DNA of 64,000 nt. It comes from Bradyrhizobium sp. CSS354. Lineage in GTDB: Bacteria; Pseudomonadota; Alphaproteobacteria; Rhizobiales; Xanthobacteraceae. The notes below the pieces were generated by a model. The model was not told the origin of the DNA. It was given only the letters and a program-made list of their open reading frames with translations, and did not search any database. The number at the start of each line of letters is the position of its first letter. Position 1 is the stretch's first letter. Made by a program: the position numbers and the translations under genes. The stretch lies in assembly GCF_029051725.1 (NCBI RefSeq), contig NZ_JAACFU010000010.1:154902-218901 (forward strand), given 5' to 3'. Below are positions 54,451-62,501 of the stretch, piece after piece.

Positions 54451-55541
54451 CGAAGAGCAATCTTGCACGCACATTGCGCGAGCCGGCCGACCTTGTGGCC
54501 GAGCAGCTGGCGCCGGCCACAGCGCTGCCGGCGCTCGATCGCGTTGCCGCACGCTATGCGGTCGCGATCACGCCGGCGCTGGTCGATCTGATCGACAGGT
54601 CCGATCCCGACGATCCCATTGCGCGGCAATTCGTTCCGACTGCCGCGGAGCTGGAGATGCAGCCGGGCGAGAACGCAGATCCGATCGGCGATCATCCGCA
54701 CTCGCCGGTTCCCGGGATCGTGCATCGCTATCCTGACCGCGTGCTGTTCAAGCTCGTTCACGTCTGCGCGGTCTATTGCCGCTTCTGCTTCCGCCGCGAG
54801 ATGGTCGGACCCGGCAAGGAGAACGCGCTCTCGGACGGCGCCTATCGCGCGGCGATCGACTATATCCGCGCGCACGGCGAGATCTGGGAGGTGATCCTGA
54901 CCGGGGGCGATCCCCTGATGTTGTCGCCGCGGCGGATGAGCGAGATCATGGCGGATCTTGCCGGCATCGATCACGTCAAGATCATCCGCCTTCACACCCG
55001 CGTGCCGGTGGCCGAGCCCGCGCGCATCAGCGAGGAGATGGTGGCTGCGCTGAAGGTCGAAGGCGCCACCACCTGGGTGGCGCTGCATGCCAACCATGCG
55101 CGCGAACTGACGGGGCCGGCGCGTGCCGCCTGCGCGCGGCTGGTCGATGCCGGGATTCCCATGGTGAGCCAGTCCGTGCTTTTGCGCGGCGTCAATGACA
55201 ATTTGACCGCTCTGTCGGATTTGATGCGAGCTTTCGTCGAATGCCGGATCAAGCCCTATTATCTGCATCACGGCGATCTCGCGCCCGGCACGTCGCATCT
55301 GCGAGCGACGCTCGCCGAGGGCCAGAATTTGATGCGGCAGCTGCGCGGACGGGTGTCCGGACTGTGTCAGCCCGACTATGTCATCGACATTCCCGGCGGC
55401 GCCGGCAAGTCGCCGGTGGGGCCGAATTACGTGTTGCCGATGCAAAATACCGCACCTGATGCGCGTGATGCAGATCAAGAAACGCGCTATCGTATCGTGG
55501 ATTATTGCGGCGACGTTCACCTCTATCCGCCCGAGACCTGA
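54447..55541 (+). CDS. epmB: lysine 2,3-aminomutase family protein (EpmB)
   Basis: A radical-SAM enzyme of 364 residues. The 4Fe-4S Cys triad is CAVYCRFCFRREMVG (CxxxCxxC), and GDPLMLSPRRM and LHTRVPVAEPARI are KamA-family text. In this context it is EpmB, which makes (R)-beta-lysine for EF-P. It also carries the PLP-binding region near DYVIDIPGGAGK. Coupled to epmA by an ATGA overlap. Confidence 0.93.
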   Translation: MTKSNLARTLREPADLVAEQLAPATALPALDRVAARYAVAITPALVDLIDRSDPDDPIARQFVPTAAELEMQPGENADPIGDHPHSPVPGIVHRYPDRVLFKLVHVCAVYCRFCFRREMVGPGKENALSDGAYRAAIDYIRAHGEIWEVILTGGDPLMLSPRRMSEIMADLAGIDHVKIIRLHTRVPVAEPARISEEMVAALKVEGATTWVALHANHARELTGPARAACARLVDAGIPMVSQSVLLRGVNDNLTALSDLMRAFVECRIKPYYLHHGDLAPGTSHLRATLAEGQNLMRQLRGRVSGLCQPDYVIDIPGGAGKSPVGPNYVLPMQNTAPDARDADQETRYRIVDYCGDVHLYPPET

Positions 55542-55584
55542 TTGGTCGTGATGGAGATGCTGGCTCGAGGAATGGAGAAGCAAA

Positions 55585-55836
55585 ATGAAAAGCATCATCC
55601 TGGCACTGTCCCTTCTGACGGTGTTCGGCAGCGCCGGCTTCGCGCAGACGGGAAGCAAGGGATCGACGACCTCGGGACAATCGGCGGGTACTTTGCCGCC
55701 TGCGCCCGTCGGTCATCGGCAGCCGCGCGCCGGCGACGTGCCAAATGAGAAGAACCTGAGCGACCCGAACGATCCCCTCAGCAAGGAAAATCAGGCGCTC
55801 GACAAGAAGATCAAGAGCATCTGCCGCGGCTGTTAG
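55585..55836 (+). CDS. small secreted protein (83 aa)
   Basis: The N-terminus KSIILALSLLTVFGSAGFAQ is a Sec signal. The mature part is short, polar and proline-containing (SAGTLPPAPVGHRQPRAGD) and ends in KKIKSICRGC, with two Cys near the end. I do not recognise the family. GGAG lies upstream. It is 44 bp after epmB but unlikely to share its function. Confidence 0.6.
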   Translation: MKSIILALSLLTVFGSAGFAQTGSKGSTTSGQSAGTLPPAPVGHRQPRAGDVPNEKNLSDPNDPLSKENQALDKKIKSICRGC

Positions 55837-55890
55837 GCGCCGCAACGGCGGGCAGGATGCGACAGCCTCACCCCGCCCGCAATCGTTTGG

Positions 55891-56976
55891 TCAGGCGGAG
55901 CGCTCGTGCAGTCCTGCGCGCTTGGTGTTGCGCCGGATCTCGACCGCGTCAGCGAGCTGCTTGAGCACGGTTGCCGTGGTCGCCCAGTCGATGCAGCCAT
56001 CCGTGATGCTCTGGCCATAGGTGAGCGGCTTGCCCGGCACCACGTCCTGGCGGCCGGCGACGAGATTGCTCTCGATCATCACCCCCATGATGCGGTTCTC
56101 GCCGCCGGAAATCTGCCTGGCAATGTCGGCCGTCACAAGCGGCTGGTTTTCCGGCTTCTTGCTCGAATTGGCGTGGCTCGCATCGACCATCACGAGCGGT
56201 GCGACGCTTGCTTTGGCCAGATCGTTGCAGGCCGCTGCGACGCTTGCCGCATCGTAGTTCGGCGTGCTGCCGCCGCGCAGGATGATGTGACAATCCTCGT
56301 TGCCCGCGGTTGAGGCGATCGCCGAGCGGCCGAGCTTGGTCACCGCCATGAAATGATGCGGATTCGAGGCCGACTTCACCGCGTCCGCTGCGATGCGCAC
56401 ATTGCCGTCGGTGCCGTTCTTGAACCCGACCGGGCAGGACAGCCCCGAGGCCAGCTCGCGATGGATCTGGCTTTCGGTCGTGCGCGCGCCGATCGCGGCC
56501 CAGGACACGAGGTCCGCAATGTATTGCGGCGTCGTCATGTCGAGGAATTCGGTGCCGGCCGGCAGGCCGAGATTATTCACCGCCGAAAGCACATTGCGCG
56601 CCAGCCGAAGGCCCTTGTTGATATCGAAGCTGCCGTCCAGATCAGGATCGTTGATCAGGCCCTTCCAGCCCACCGTGGTGCGCGGCTTCTCGAAATAGAC
56701 CCGCATCACGATCTCGAGCTGGTCGGCAAGCTCTTCGCGCAAGCTCGCGAGGCGCTCGGCATATTCGAGCGCGGCCCTGGGATCGTGCACCGAGCAGGGG
56801 CCGACCACGACCAGAAGCCGGTCGTCCTGGCCATTGAGGATCGCATGGATGGCGTTGCGTGCCGCCATCACCACGCGCGTCGCCGTGAGCGTGCGCGGGA
56901 CTTCCCGCATCACCTCTTCGGGCGTGCTCAGCTCTTTCAGTTCGCGGATACGAAGATCGTCGGTCGTGCTCAGCAC
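55891..56976 (-). CDS. aroG: class I 3-deoxy-7-phosphoheptulonate (DAHP) synthase
   Basis: A protein of 361 residues from a GTG with AGGAG 6 bases upstream. The family motifs are VVVGPCSVHDP, MRVYFEKPRTTVGWKGLINDP, GSFDINKGL and DASHANSSKKP. It joins erythrose 4-phosphate and phosphoenolpyruvate, the first step of aromatic amino acid synthesis. Upstream are an aromatic leader peptide, an antiterminator and a terminator, so expression should fall when aromatic tRNAs are charged. The symbol aroG versus aroF cannot be settled here. Confidence 0.95.
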   Translation of the reverse strand: MLSTTDDLRIRELKELSTPEEVMREVPRTLTATRVVMAARNAIHAILNGQDDRLLVVVGPCSVHDPRAALEYAERLASLREELADQLEIVMRVYFEKPRTTVGWKGLINDPDLDGSFDINKGLRLARNVLSAVNNLGLPAGTEFLDMTTPQYIADLVSWAAIGARTTESQIHRELASGLSCPVGFKNGTDGNVRIAADAVKSASNPHHFMAVTKLGRSAIASTAGNEDCHIILRGGSTPNYDAASVAAACNDLAKASVAPLVMVDASHANSSKKPENQPLVTADIARQISGGENRIMGVMIESNLVAGRQDVVPGKPLTYGQSITDGCIDWATTATVLKQLADAVEIRRNTKRAGLHERSA

Positions 56977-57013
56977 GGCGGGCTCCTATTATTTTGAGAC
57001 CCTGCCGGCCAAT

Positions 57014-57037
57014 AAAAAAGCCGCCAGGTCTGGCGGC
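57014..57037 (-). terminator. attenuator terminator upstream of the DAHP synthase
   Basis: On the minus strand GCCGCCA-GACC-TGGCGGC is followed by six T, a classic intrinsic terminator inside the leader, 37 bp before the aroG start. Its 5' arm (GCCGCCAG, 57030-57037) is exactly complementary to CTGGCGGC at 57085-57092 inside the leader-peptide frame. The two pairings exclude each other, giving an antiterminator/terminator switch. Confidence 0.85.
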
Positions 57038-57062
57038 TTGTTCGGACGTTTGCTGCAATGTT

Positions 57063-57143
57063 TCAGATTGAGCGCGATCCTCCTGCCGCCAGCGAGCTGT
57101 CGTAGCTAAAATACCAAAAATAGCTGGTGACGAGGGTGATCAT
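57063..57143 (-). CDS. aromatic-rich leader peptide of the DAHP synthase gene
   Basis: A 26-residue frame containing SYFWYFSY: three Tyr, two Phe and one Trp within eight codons (57102-57125). It ends at 57063, 26 bp before the terminator stem. A ribosome stalled at those codons leaves CTGGCGGC (57085-57092) free to pair with the terminator's first arm; a ribosome reaching the stop covers it. The start has no strong ribosome binding site. The function is to sense charged aromatic tRNAs, not to make a protein. Confidence 0.8.
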   Translation of the reverse strand: MITLVTSYFWYFSYDSSLAAGGSRSI

Positions 57144-57211
57144 GGCCAGTGATATAGCGCGCGATCGGCGGGTTGTCACCCCCCCAATAGATGTGAGGGC
57201 CTCGGGGCGCC

Positions 57212-57790
57212 TCAACTGTTGCTTTTGCGTGCCGCCAGCGCCATGCCGATCAAAGAGGCGCCGCCGAACAGCAGGTTGATGCCGACGAGGATGCCGATCG
57301 CCCATTCGGCCGAGCTCGGCAATCCCGTGACTACCATGAACGAGATCGCGATGTCGAGGAGGCCCGAGATCAGGAGCCACGACCAGCGGCCGCCCGGCTC
57401 GCGGCGGTGCTCCAGTGCGTACATGATGGTGGCGACGCCCTCGGCTAGGAAATAGGCGCCGAGCACGATGGTCAGCGTCAGGACGGCCTGCATCGGCCGC
57501 GCCAGCAGGAGCATGCCTGCGAGCACGGCGAGCGCGGCCGAGATCAGCGACCACCAGAAGCCCGGCGTGCTGCGCGCCCAATAGGTGGCGATCAATCCGC
57601 CGATGCCGCTGATCAGGAACATCCAGCCGAGGAAGATCGCGATCGCAAGGCTTGCGAGCGGCGGCAGGATCAGCGCGGCAACGCCGAGCACTGCAAGCAG
57701 GATGCCTTCGAACAGGAAGGCCTTCCAATGTGCCTTGACCGTCCGGCTCATGGCGGATTGCAGCCGGGAAAAATCCTCAGGCGATGTCAT
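57212..57790 (-). CDS. HdeD-family (DUF308) membrane protein
   Basis: A protein of 192 residues from the ATG at 57790 (GGAG upstream), with six predicted membrane helices in three repeats. Each repeat holds a small-residue motif such as GILLAVLGVAALILPPLASLA and GWMFLISGIGGL. HdeD in E. coli helps acid resistance; the general function is unclear. It lies between PrsW and the aroG leader on the same strand. Confidence 0.85.
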   Translation of the reverse strand: MTSPEDFSRLQSAMSRTVKAHWKAFLFEGILLAVLGVAALILPPLASLAIAIFLGWMFLISGIGGLIATYWARSTPGFWWSLISAALAVLAGMLLLARPMQAVLTLTIVLGAYFLAEGVATIMYALEHRREPGGRWSWLLISGLLDIAISFMVVTGLPSSAEWAIGILVGINLLFGGASLIGMALAARKSNS

Positions 57791-57863
57791 TGGCAAGCTC
57801 CGGATCGAGAAGTGTGTGTTCAATCTAGTCTAGTACGCGCACACCGCGCTTGCCACCCGCGGC

Positions 57864-58904
57864 TCAGCCGCCGCCGTGCGCCGACGAAAAACCTTCGCCG
57901 CTGGTGCGGATGCGGTTGCGGCCGAGAACATAGATCGCGGTCGTGACGATCAGAAGTGCGAGGCCGAGCAGGATCGAAACCAAGCCGATCGGGATCAGGG
58001 CCAGCGTCAGATTGCGCTCGGGGTTGATGAGCCAGTGATGGATCGAGGTCAGCACGAAGGCGAGACCGAGAAAGCCGACGCCGCCGCCCGCGAGCAGCAA
58101 CGCCCACATCCGGCGGAGCTGGCTGAGGCGCTCGCGCGCAACGTCAGTCCGGGGCGCGTGATGGCGCGCGACGCGCCGCACCAGGCGGATGGCGAAGGCG
58201 ATCGAGCTGAAGCCGATCAGCAGGCTCGCGCCGCCCAGCCACATCCGCAGCGTCGGATCGAGATCCGGCATGCGCTGAAGTGTGAGCAGGGGGAAGTCGA
58301 AGGCCGAATGCAGGGCGAGCGGGCCTGCGAAGATCAGCAGCCGGCTGGAAAGACGAGCCCAGTCGCGATGATGGCGGTTCGCACCCAGCGCCGTGCCGGC
58401 GCGCGCGATGGTCAGATAGGCGCCGGCGATGATGCCGAGCGCGCCGTGGAACGGTACGGTCAGCACGCTGCGCAACGCGGCCAGCGAACGCCACATCTCG
58501 GCGTGCTGGACGAGATAGGCGAGGTTCTCGTAGGCGGCGAAGCCCAGGCCCACGGCGGCGCCATAGACCACGGTGTCCATCGGATTGGCGAAGGTCCGCC
58601 GCTTTGTCGAGGCGACCAGCACGATCACGATCACCTTGACCGCTTCCTCCGGCAGCGCGACCCCGAAGATCGAATGCATGGCCAGCGCCGCCCAAGGGTT
58701 GTCCGGGGCCGCGACCATTTTAGCGAAAGGGGCGCGGGCCAGGCCCAGCAGCGAAATGCTGGCCGCGCCGAGCAGGAACGCGGTCCAGACCTGGGCCGGC
58801 GGTCCCGGGCGTTCCTCGGCGGCAATGACAAGCCACAGCATCAGCAGCGCCGGGGCAATGGCGGCCGTTCCGATGACGGTGGGTAACGCTTCAATCAGGT
58901 ACAT
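57864..58904 (-). CDS. PrsW-family intramembrane metalloprotease
   Basis: A protein of 346 residues with about 8 membrane segments. The motifs are FGVALPEEAVKVIVIV (E-E-xx-K), GLGFAAYENLAYL and the His-containing VPFHGALGII and LHSAFDFPLL, which supply metal and catalytic residues. PrsW in Bacillus cuts an anti-sigma factor. The target here is unknown and no anti-sigma gene is adjacent. A perfect inverted repeat lies in its upstream gap. Confidence 0.85.
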   Translation of the reverse strand: MYLIEALPTVIGTAAIAPALLMLWLVIAAEERPGPPAQVWTAFLLGAASISLLGLARAPFAKMVAAPDNPWAALAMHSIFGVALPEEAVKVIVIVLVASTKRRTFANPMDTVVYGAAVGLGFAAYENLAYLVQHAEMWRSLAALRSVLTVPFHGALGIIAGAYLTIARAGTALGANRHHRDWARLSSRLLIFAGPLALHSAFDFPLLTLQRMPDLDPTLRMWLGGASLLIGFSSIAFAIRLVRRVARHHAPRTDVARERLSQLRRMWALLLAGGGVGFLGLAFVLTSIHHWLINPERNLTLALIPIGLVSILLGLALLIVTTAIYVLGRNRIRTSGEGFSSAHGGG

Positions 58905-59223
58905 CGGCGCCGAAAATAGGTTCCCTTGATCCGCTTATCTACATTCACCGATGCGACCTTGTGTCATGCGCTAGCTGTCGCGTCTCTTAACAAGCGCGAC
59001 AGCCTGCGTTCATCAGGACAGTCGCCGAGGTGCACAATACAGAGGGCAATCAATTGCATGACAGAATCACCTCGTCATCCATGACAACGGTCGCGCGCCG
59101 TCATCGGATCGCGATTGGTAAGTCAGATCAAGGCAATGTGCAGGTTTCTTCGATTCACGATGCACGTGTCGCCGCGCCAAGTCCAGAGACGGGATCGTCC
59201 CGTCCGGCCGACGCGCGGCCGGT
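58905..59223. promoter_or_regulatory. intergenic region with a perfect 9-bp inverted repeat
   Basis: The 319 bp upstream of prsW hold no convincing gene; one open frame (59030-59227) has no recognisable product. GCTGTCGCG at 58974-58982 and CGCGACAGC at 58995-59003 form a perfect 9-bp inverted repeat with a 12-base spacer. It could be an operator for prsW. The rest shows nothing I can name. Confidence 0.4.
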
Positions 59224-59379
59224 CTAGTCACGCTTCGTCGCGCGGGAGGATGATGCGATCCGGCGTGTCCGGACCTGCTCCAGCTCCCAGAACGCGCGTA
59301 TGAGGCACGTGCCAAGGCAGAACACGATGAGCAACAGCAGGAAGGCCTGATCGACAGCGGGGATGTGAGTCATGGCCAT
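59224..59379 (-). CDS. small single-pass membrane protein (51 aa)
   Basis: MAMTHIPAVDQAFLLLLIVF continues CLGTCLIRAFWELEQVR and a basic, Ser-rich tail, so one membrane helix with an inside C-terminus is likely. No family is known to me. The ribosome binding site is weak, and a second ATG (59373) is possible. It may be real, but the evidence is the composition only. Confidence 0.4.
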   Translation of the reverse strand: MAMTHIPAVDQAFLLLLIVFCLGTCLIRAFWELEQVRTRRIASSSRATKRD

Positions 59380-59455
59380 GATAAAGCAACGCCCATGCCA
59401 CGCGTTCCCGTCGCGGCCTGAGTTCCAGCCGATCCCCAGCCCCGGTTTGACTGTC

Positions 59456-59728
59456 TCAATGCGTGGTGAACGGCGGCGGTGTGTCGGGCGCGACGTCGAA
59501 GGCACCGAGATGGAATTCCTCGCCGATGGATGCGTCCGGCTCGGAATGCTGCGCCATCAGCGTGAACGCGGCCTGCGGGTATTGCTTCCAGATATCGAGA
59601 TCGCCGGCGGTGATGGTGAGCCAGCCGAAGGTGTACATGTAGCGTCCGGGCTCGGTGACCCGGCCGACCTTGTCCCAGGTGATCTTTTCGACTCTGATCT
59701 TTTCGACCGTAATTTTCTCGACTGCCAT
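59456..59728 (-). CDS. hypothetical protein with N-terminal VEKI repeats (90 aa)
   Basis: After GGGGGA the ATG at 59728 starts a protein whose first 20 residues are VEKI-T-VEKI-R-VEKI-TWDKV, a short repeated pattern. The rest (RYMYTFGWLTITAGDLDIWK, then FHLGAFDVAPDTPPPFTTH) is a compact soluble domain. I know similar unannotated proteins in Bradyrhizobium. There is no signal or membrane segment. The function is unknown. Confidence 0.65.
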   Translation of the reverse strand: MAVEKITVEKIRVEKITWDKVGRVTEPGRYMYTFGWLTITAGDLDIWKQYPQAAFTLMAQHSEPDASIGEEFHLGAFDVAPDTPPPFTTH

Positions 59729-59832
59729 TCGGTCCCCCGATCGCAAGTCTGCAGATGATCCACGGCACGAGACGCGGACCTTCAAAAGCTTATCTCGAAA
59801 TAGGGCTGCGATAGGGCGGCGCGGCCGGAGGA

Positions 59833-60459
59833 TCAGGCCGATTGCAGCATGGGCGAGCGGACGATCAGCCGGACGACGTCGTCCCGCGACTGCTTTTCGG
59901 CGAATTTGACAGCAAAGCCGTTTTCGAATTTGCGGATCACGCGCCCGACGCAAGCGCCGACCGCAAGCGGAGTTCCCACTGGCGGATCGTATTCGCAGGA
60001 TATCGCGACACCGGCCGTGGAGACGTCGATGATGAAGCAGGCATGGGTGCTGCCGTCGGCGAGCGTCAGGAAGGTGTGCGCGACCTGCGGAACGAAGCGG
60101 GCGTCACGCCGCAGCTCCTGGACGCTGGCGTCCTTCTGCTTCTTCTCGAGCCAGGTCAGCTTTTCCGACATCCAGGCGCGCCGGGCCCGCGTCATCTCGA
60201 GCTCCATCAGGAAGCCCAATTTCAGCGTCGCGCTGATGGTGCACTGGAATTCGCCGAAATCCTGGAAGTAGGATGTCACGCGCTCGCCGACCTTTCCGAC
60301 CACGGGAACGTCGACCATCATGCGGAACGGTGACACGCGGCTGGTGCGGCAGGCGAAGGTACGCAGCTTGCCCTCGCAATCGTACCAGCGCGGCAGCGAG
60401 TAGCTGCCACTCACGGTGACTTGCACGGCACGCTGTCTGAGGAACTCTGCGACGGACAT
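59833..60459 (-). CDS. PilZ-domain protein
   Basis: A protein of 208 residues from the ATG at 60459; an in-frame TTG at 60510 is possible. The C-terminal 90 residues are PilZ-like: RRDARFVPQ (RxxxR) and IDVSTAGVAISCE (the DxSxxG motif), the c-di-GMP contact sites. The N-terminal half has a second barrel-like domain (VTVSGSYSLPRWYD, RVSPFRMMVDVPVVGKVGERVTSY). It is probably a cytoplasmic c-di-GMP effector. A second, single-domain PilZ gene lies at 61670. Confidence 0.8.
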   Translation of the reverse strand: MSVAEFLRQRAVQVTVSGSYSLPRWYDCEGKLRTFACRTSRVSPFRMMVDVPVVGKVGERVTSYFQDFGEFQCTISATLKLGFLMELEMTRARRAWMSEKLTWLEKKQKDASVQELRRDARFVPQVAHTFLTLADGSTHACFIIDVSTAGVAISCEYDPPVGTPLAVGACVGRVIRKFENGFAVKFAEKQSRDDVVRLIVRSPMLQSA

Positions 60460-60624
60460 GGGCGCCAATCGTGTTTCGGAGGCTTTCCGTAATTCCACGG
60501 TACCAGCCAAATTCTAAGCAAATGATACCGGCGCTCACGAGCAGGGGTAAATTTCTGGTAAATGCGCGGATCGAGGCGGGCGGCATAGCGCCGCGATTAT
60601 GAGGCCCGTGACCTCACGATCGCG

Positions 60625-61272
60625 TTATCCGAGCAGCACCAGCAGAGCCAGCACGCCAATGACCATGACGAACTTGATCGTCGCGCAACCAAGGCTGTCC
60701 GGTCGGCTCTCAAGTCCGAACCACGGCAATGCATGCCGCATCGCGCGCGTTGCGAACGCTTCGACGATGGCGAGCAGAAGCGCGATGCCGGCGAGCAAGG
60801 ACCACGATGCGTCCGGAAGCATCCATGCCGCGAGCCAATCGGGGACGGACGCTTTCAGCGAGGCCAGCAGCGCGAACCATCCGAACAGGGATACGAAGCC
60901 CTTGATGATGTCGGGCCCGATCGTGCCGGGCTCGAGACGAATGCCGATCTTTCCAAGAGCGAGTTCGATGCGCTCGCCATCAGTGAAGAAGAGGAAGGCG
61001 CCGAGGTAGAGCGGAACGCGCGACTGAAACAGGAGCGCGATGATGCCGAACAGGACGGCGTAGCCGCAGGCGTCAGCGAGTATGTTCGTGCCGGCCGTAG
61101 GCAACGGCTCCGGCGCAGCCGTGGCCTGAGGCCGCGATCTGGCGCGCGCCATGTGCTCCAGCATTCTGGCGCGGCGCTCCGGCGCGTAGGCTGCCGTACG
61201 GCGTATCCATGACGGCGGCGCCGGCGAGGCAATCCCGGCCTGGTCGTCCGAGGGAGATTTATTCTGCGCCAT
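60625..61272 (-). CDS. hypothetical inner membrane protein (215 aa)
   Basis: From the ATG at 61272 a polar, Arg/Pro-rich N-terminus of about 75 residues leads to four or five membrane segments (GYAVLFGIIALLFQSRVPLYL, FVSLFGWFALLASL, WSLLAGIALLLAIVEAF, FVMVIGVLALLVLLG). I do not recognise the family. The upstream open frame to 61359 lacks a ribosome binding site. It stands between PilZ and tRNA-Glu. Confidence 0.6.
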   Translation of the reverse strand: MAQNKSPSDDQAGIASPAPPSWIRRTAAYAPERRARMLEHMARARSRPQATAAPEPLPTAGTNILADACGYAVLFGIIALLFQSRVPLYLGAFLFFTDGERIELALGKIGIRLEPGTIGPDIIKGFVSLFGWFALLASLKASVPDWLAAWMLPDASWSLLAGIALLLAIVEAFATRAMRHALPWFGLESRPDSLGCATIKFVMVIGVLALLVLLG

Positions 61273-61369
61273 GGGCCTCCGGTTCCAACAGGACATTGGT
61301 CGGAGGCGAGGGGCAGCGAGGTTCATACGGGGTGGCAGATTTCGCCGTGTCATCCGCACGCCCGGATGA

Positions 61370-61444
61370 TGGCGCTCCCTAGCGGAATCGAACCGCTCTC
61401 TCCACCGTGAAAGGGTGGCGTCCTAACCGATAGACGAAGGGAGC
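61370..61444 (-). tRNA. tRNA-Glu (anticodon TTC)
   Basis: On the minus strand the 75-base cloverleaf runs from GCTCCCTTCG to GGGAGCGCCA. The acceptor stem is GCTCCCT/AGGGAGC with encoded CCA, and the anticodon arm is CCACC-CTTTCAC-GGTGG with TTC in the loop. The T arm is GCGGTTCGATTCCGC. It is a complete gene with no sign of an integrated element at its 3' end. Confidence 0.95.
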
Positions 61445-61669
61445 AAACCCAGGGCCCCGCCGCTTACCGCGGCACGGCCGCTGGCCGCCCGAGTCATGCC
61501 CGGCGGCTGCAGCGGGCGAACCTATAATGGCCTTTGGCGCCCTGGGCAAGCCGTTCGGGAACGGTCTTTTGGCACCGGTGGATAGCCTCTCACCCCAGGA
61601 TCAATCGGGGCGAATTCAACGGTTTCTTAGGTTCCCTGAGCTAGCGCTGGACTGGGAGAATTTGAGCCG
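61445..61669. other. gap upstream of tRNA-Glu and PilZ gene
   Basis: This 225-bp GC-rich gap should hold the leftward tRNA promoter and the rightward promoter of the PilZ gene. Nothing else is recognisable. Confidence 0.4.
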
Positions 61670-61924
61670 ATGCCACCGCCCAAGAAGCGCGCAGCCCGCA
61701 AGTCGCTGTCGCAGCATGCCTGGATCACGCTCGACGGCGGGTTCGCGGCGCGGCAATGCCTGGTCCAGGACATCTCCGCCACGGGCGCCAAGATCACGCT
61801 GGACGAGGATGCGAGCCAGCTCCCGGGCGTGATCCGGATGGCGTTCGCGCGCGATGCGCGGACCGGGCGGAGCTGCCAGGTGGTCTGGCGCCGCGGCAAA
61901 TCGGCCGGCATCAAGTTCATCTGA
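61670..61924 (+). CDS. single-domain PilZ protein (84 aa)
   Basis: The whole protein is a PilZ barrel: KKRAARKSLSQHAWI at the start and VQDISATGAKITLDED (D-x-S-x-x-G) with VVWRRGKSAGIKFI as the last strand. The canonical RxxxR is present only loosely (RKSLSQ). It may bind c-di-GMP or be a degenerate member. TTTGAG precedes the ATG, a weak site. Confidence 0.75.
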   Translation: MPPPKKRAARKSLSQHAWITLDGGFAARQCLVQDISATGAKITLDEDASQLPGVIRMAFARDARTGRSCQVVWRRGKSAGIKFI

Positions 61925-61972
61925 AGCGCCCCCTGATGGCGCGCGGCGCCGGTCCGGGCTAGAACGGCCCGC

Positions 61973-62218
61973 ATGCGTGCGCCGCTCCTCATCTTGATCT
62001 CGTTGCTGACCATGTCCGCGGCCGCGGCAGAATCCTTGCGTCTTCCGCCTGCGGAGCGCCCACAGGCCGGGAAGGCCCTGCCGCTGAAGGGTGCCGGCGG
62101 AAGCGCGAAGGCGGGCTCCTGCGCCGCCTATGGCCGCGGCTTCCACATGGTCGAGAGCACCGGCACCTGCGTCAAGATCGGCGGCTCGATCAGCGTCGAG
62201 ACCACGATCAGGCGCTGA
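61973..62218 (+). CDS. small secreted protein with porin-like signature (81 aa)
   Basis: A Sec signal (LLILISLLTMSAAAAE) precedes CAAYGRGFHMVESTGTCVKI followed by GGSISVETTIRR. The pattern C..YG.GF....GT.TC.KIGG is the start of the mature alphaproteobacterial porins (Porin_2), but here the protein ends right after it, with no barrel. It may be a relict or a short periplasmic peptide with a disulfide (Cys about 45 and 62). The gene ends 6 bp before the next one. Confidence 0.65.
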   Translation: MRAPLLILISLLTMSAAAAESLRLPPAERPQAGKALPLKGAGGSAKAGSCAAYGRGFHMVESTGTCVKIGGSISVETTIRR

Positions 62219-62224
62219 AGCCCC

Positions 62225-62392
62225 ATGCCACCGGACATCATGCGGCCCGAGATCATCGTTCCATTCGTGATGTATTGCGCGCTGCTGTGGTGGATCGGCC
62301 GCGGCCTGAGCTGGACCGCGCGGCTCGCCACCGCGGCCGTCACCCTTGTGCTGATCGTCTGCGTGCTTCTGTTCGAACGCGGCTGGCCTTAA
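62225..62392 (+). CDS. two-helix small membrane protein (55 aa)
   Basis: The product starts MPPDIMRPEIIVPFVMYCAL and continues LWWIGRG, then LATAAVTLVLIVCVLLFER, giving two membrane helices joined by a short basic loop. It follows the porin-like mini gene after 6 bp and may share its transcript. The family is unknown to me. Confidence 0.5.
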   Translation: MPPDIMRPEIIVPFVMYCALLWWIGRGLSWTARLATAAVTLVLIVCVLLFERGWP

Positions 62393-62404
62393 ACAAAAAA
62401 ACGC

Positions 62405-62429
62405 GAAAACAACCCCATGCACAGTAGCC
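62405..62429. repeat. intergenic repeat (copy 2, reverse orientation)
   Basis: GAAAACAACCCCATGCACAG and the next five bases (TAGCC) are the exact reverse complement of 41055-41079. I know this as a frequent short element in Bradyrhizobium intergenic DNA. Unlike copy 1 it has no flanking hairpin arms here. It lies between the small membrane protein and the convergent GST gene. Confidence 0.65.
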
Positions 62430-62501
62430 GCCGCCTCCCGGCGGCGTGCGCGAGAACGCCGATTCATCGTGCTCTCAACGGATTTTAAGCGGCGTCACCG
62501 C

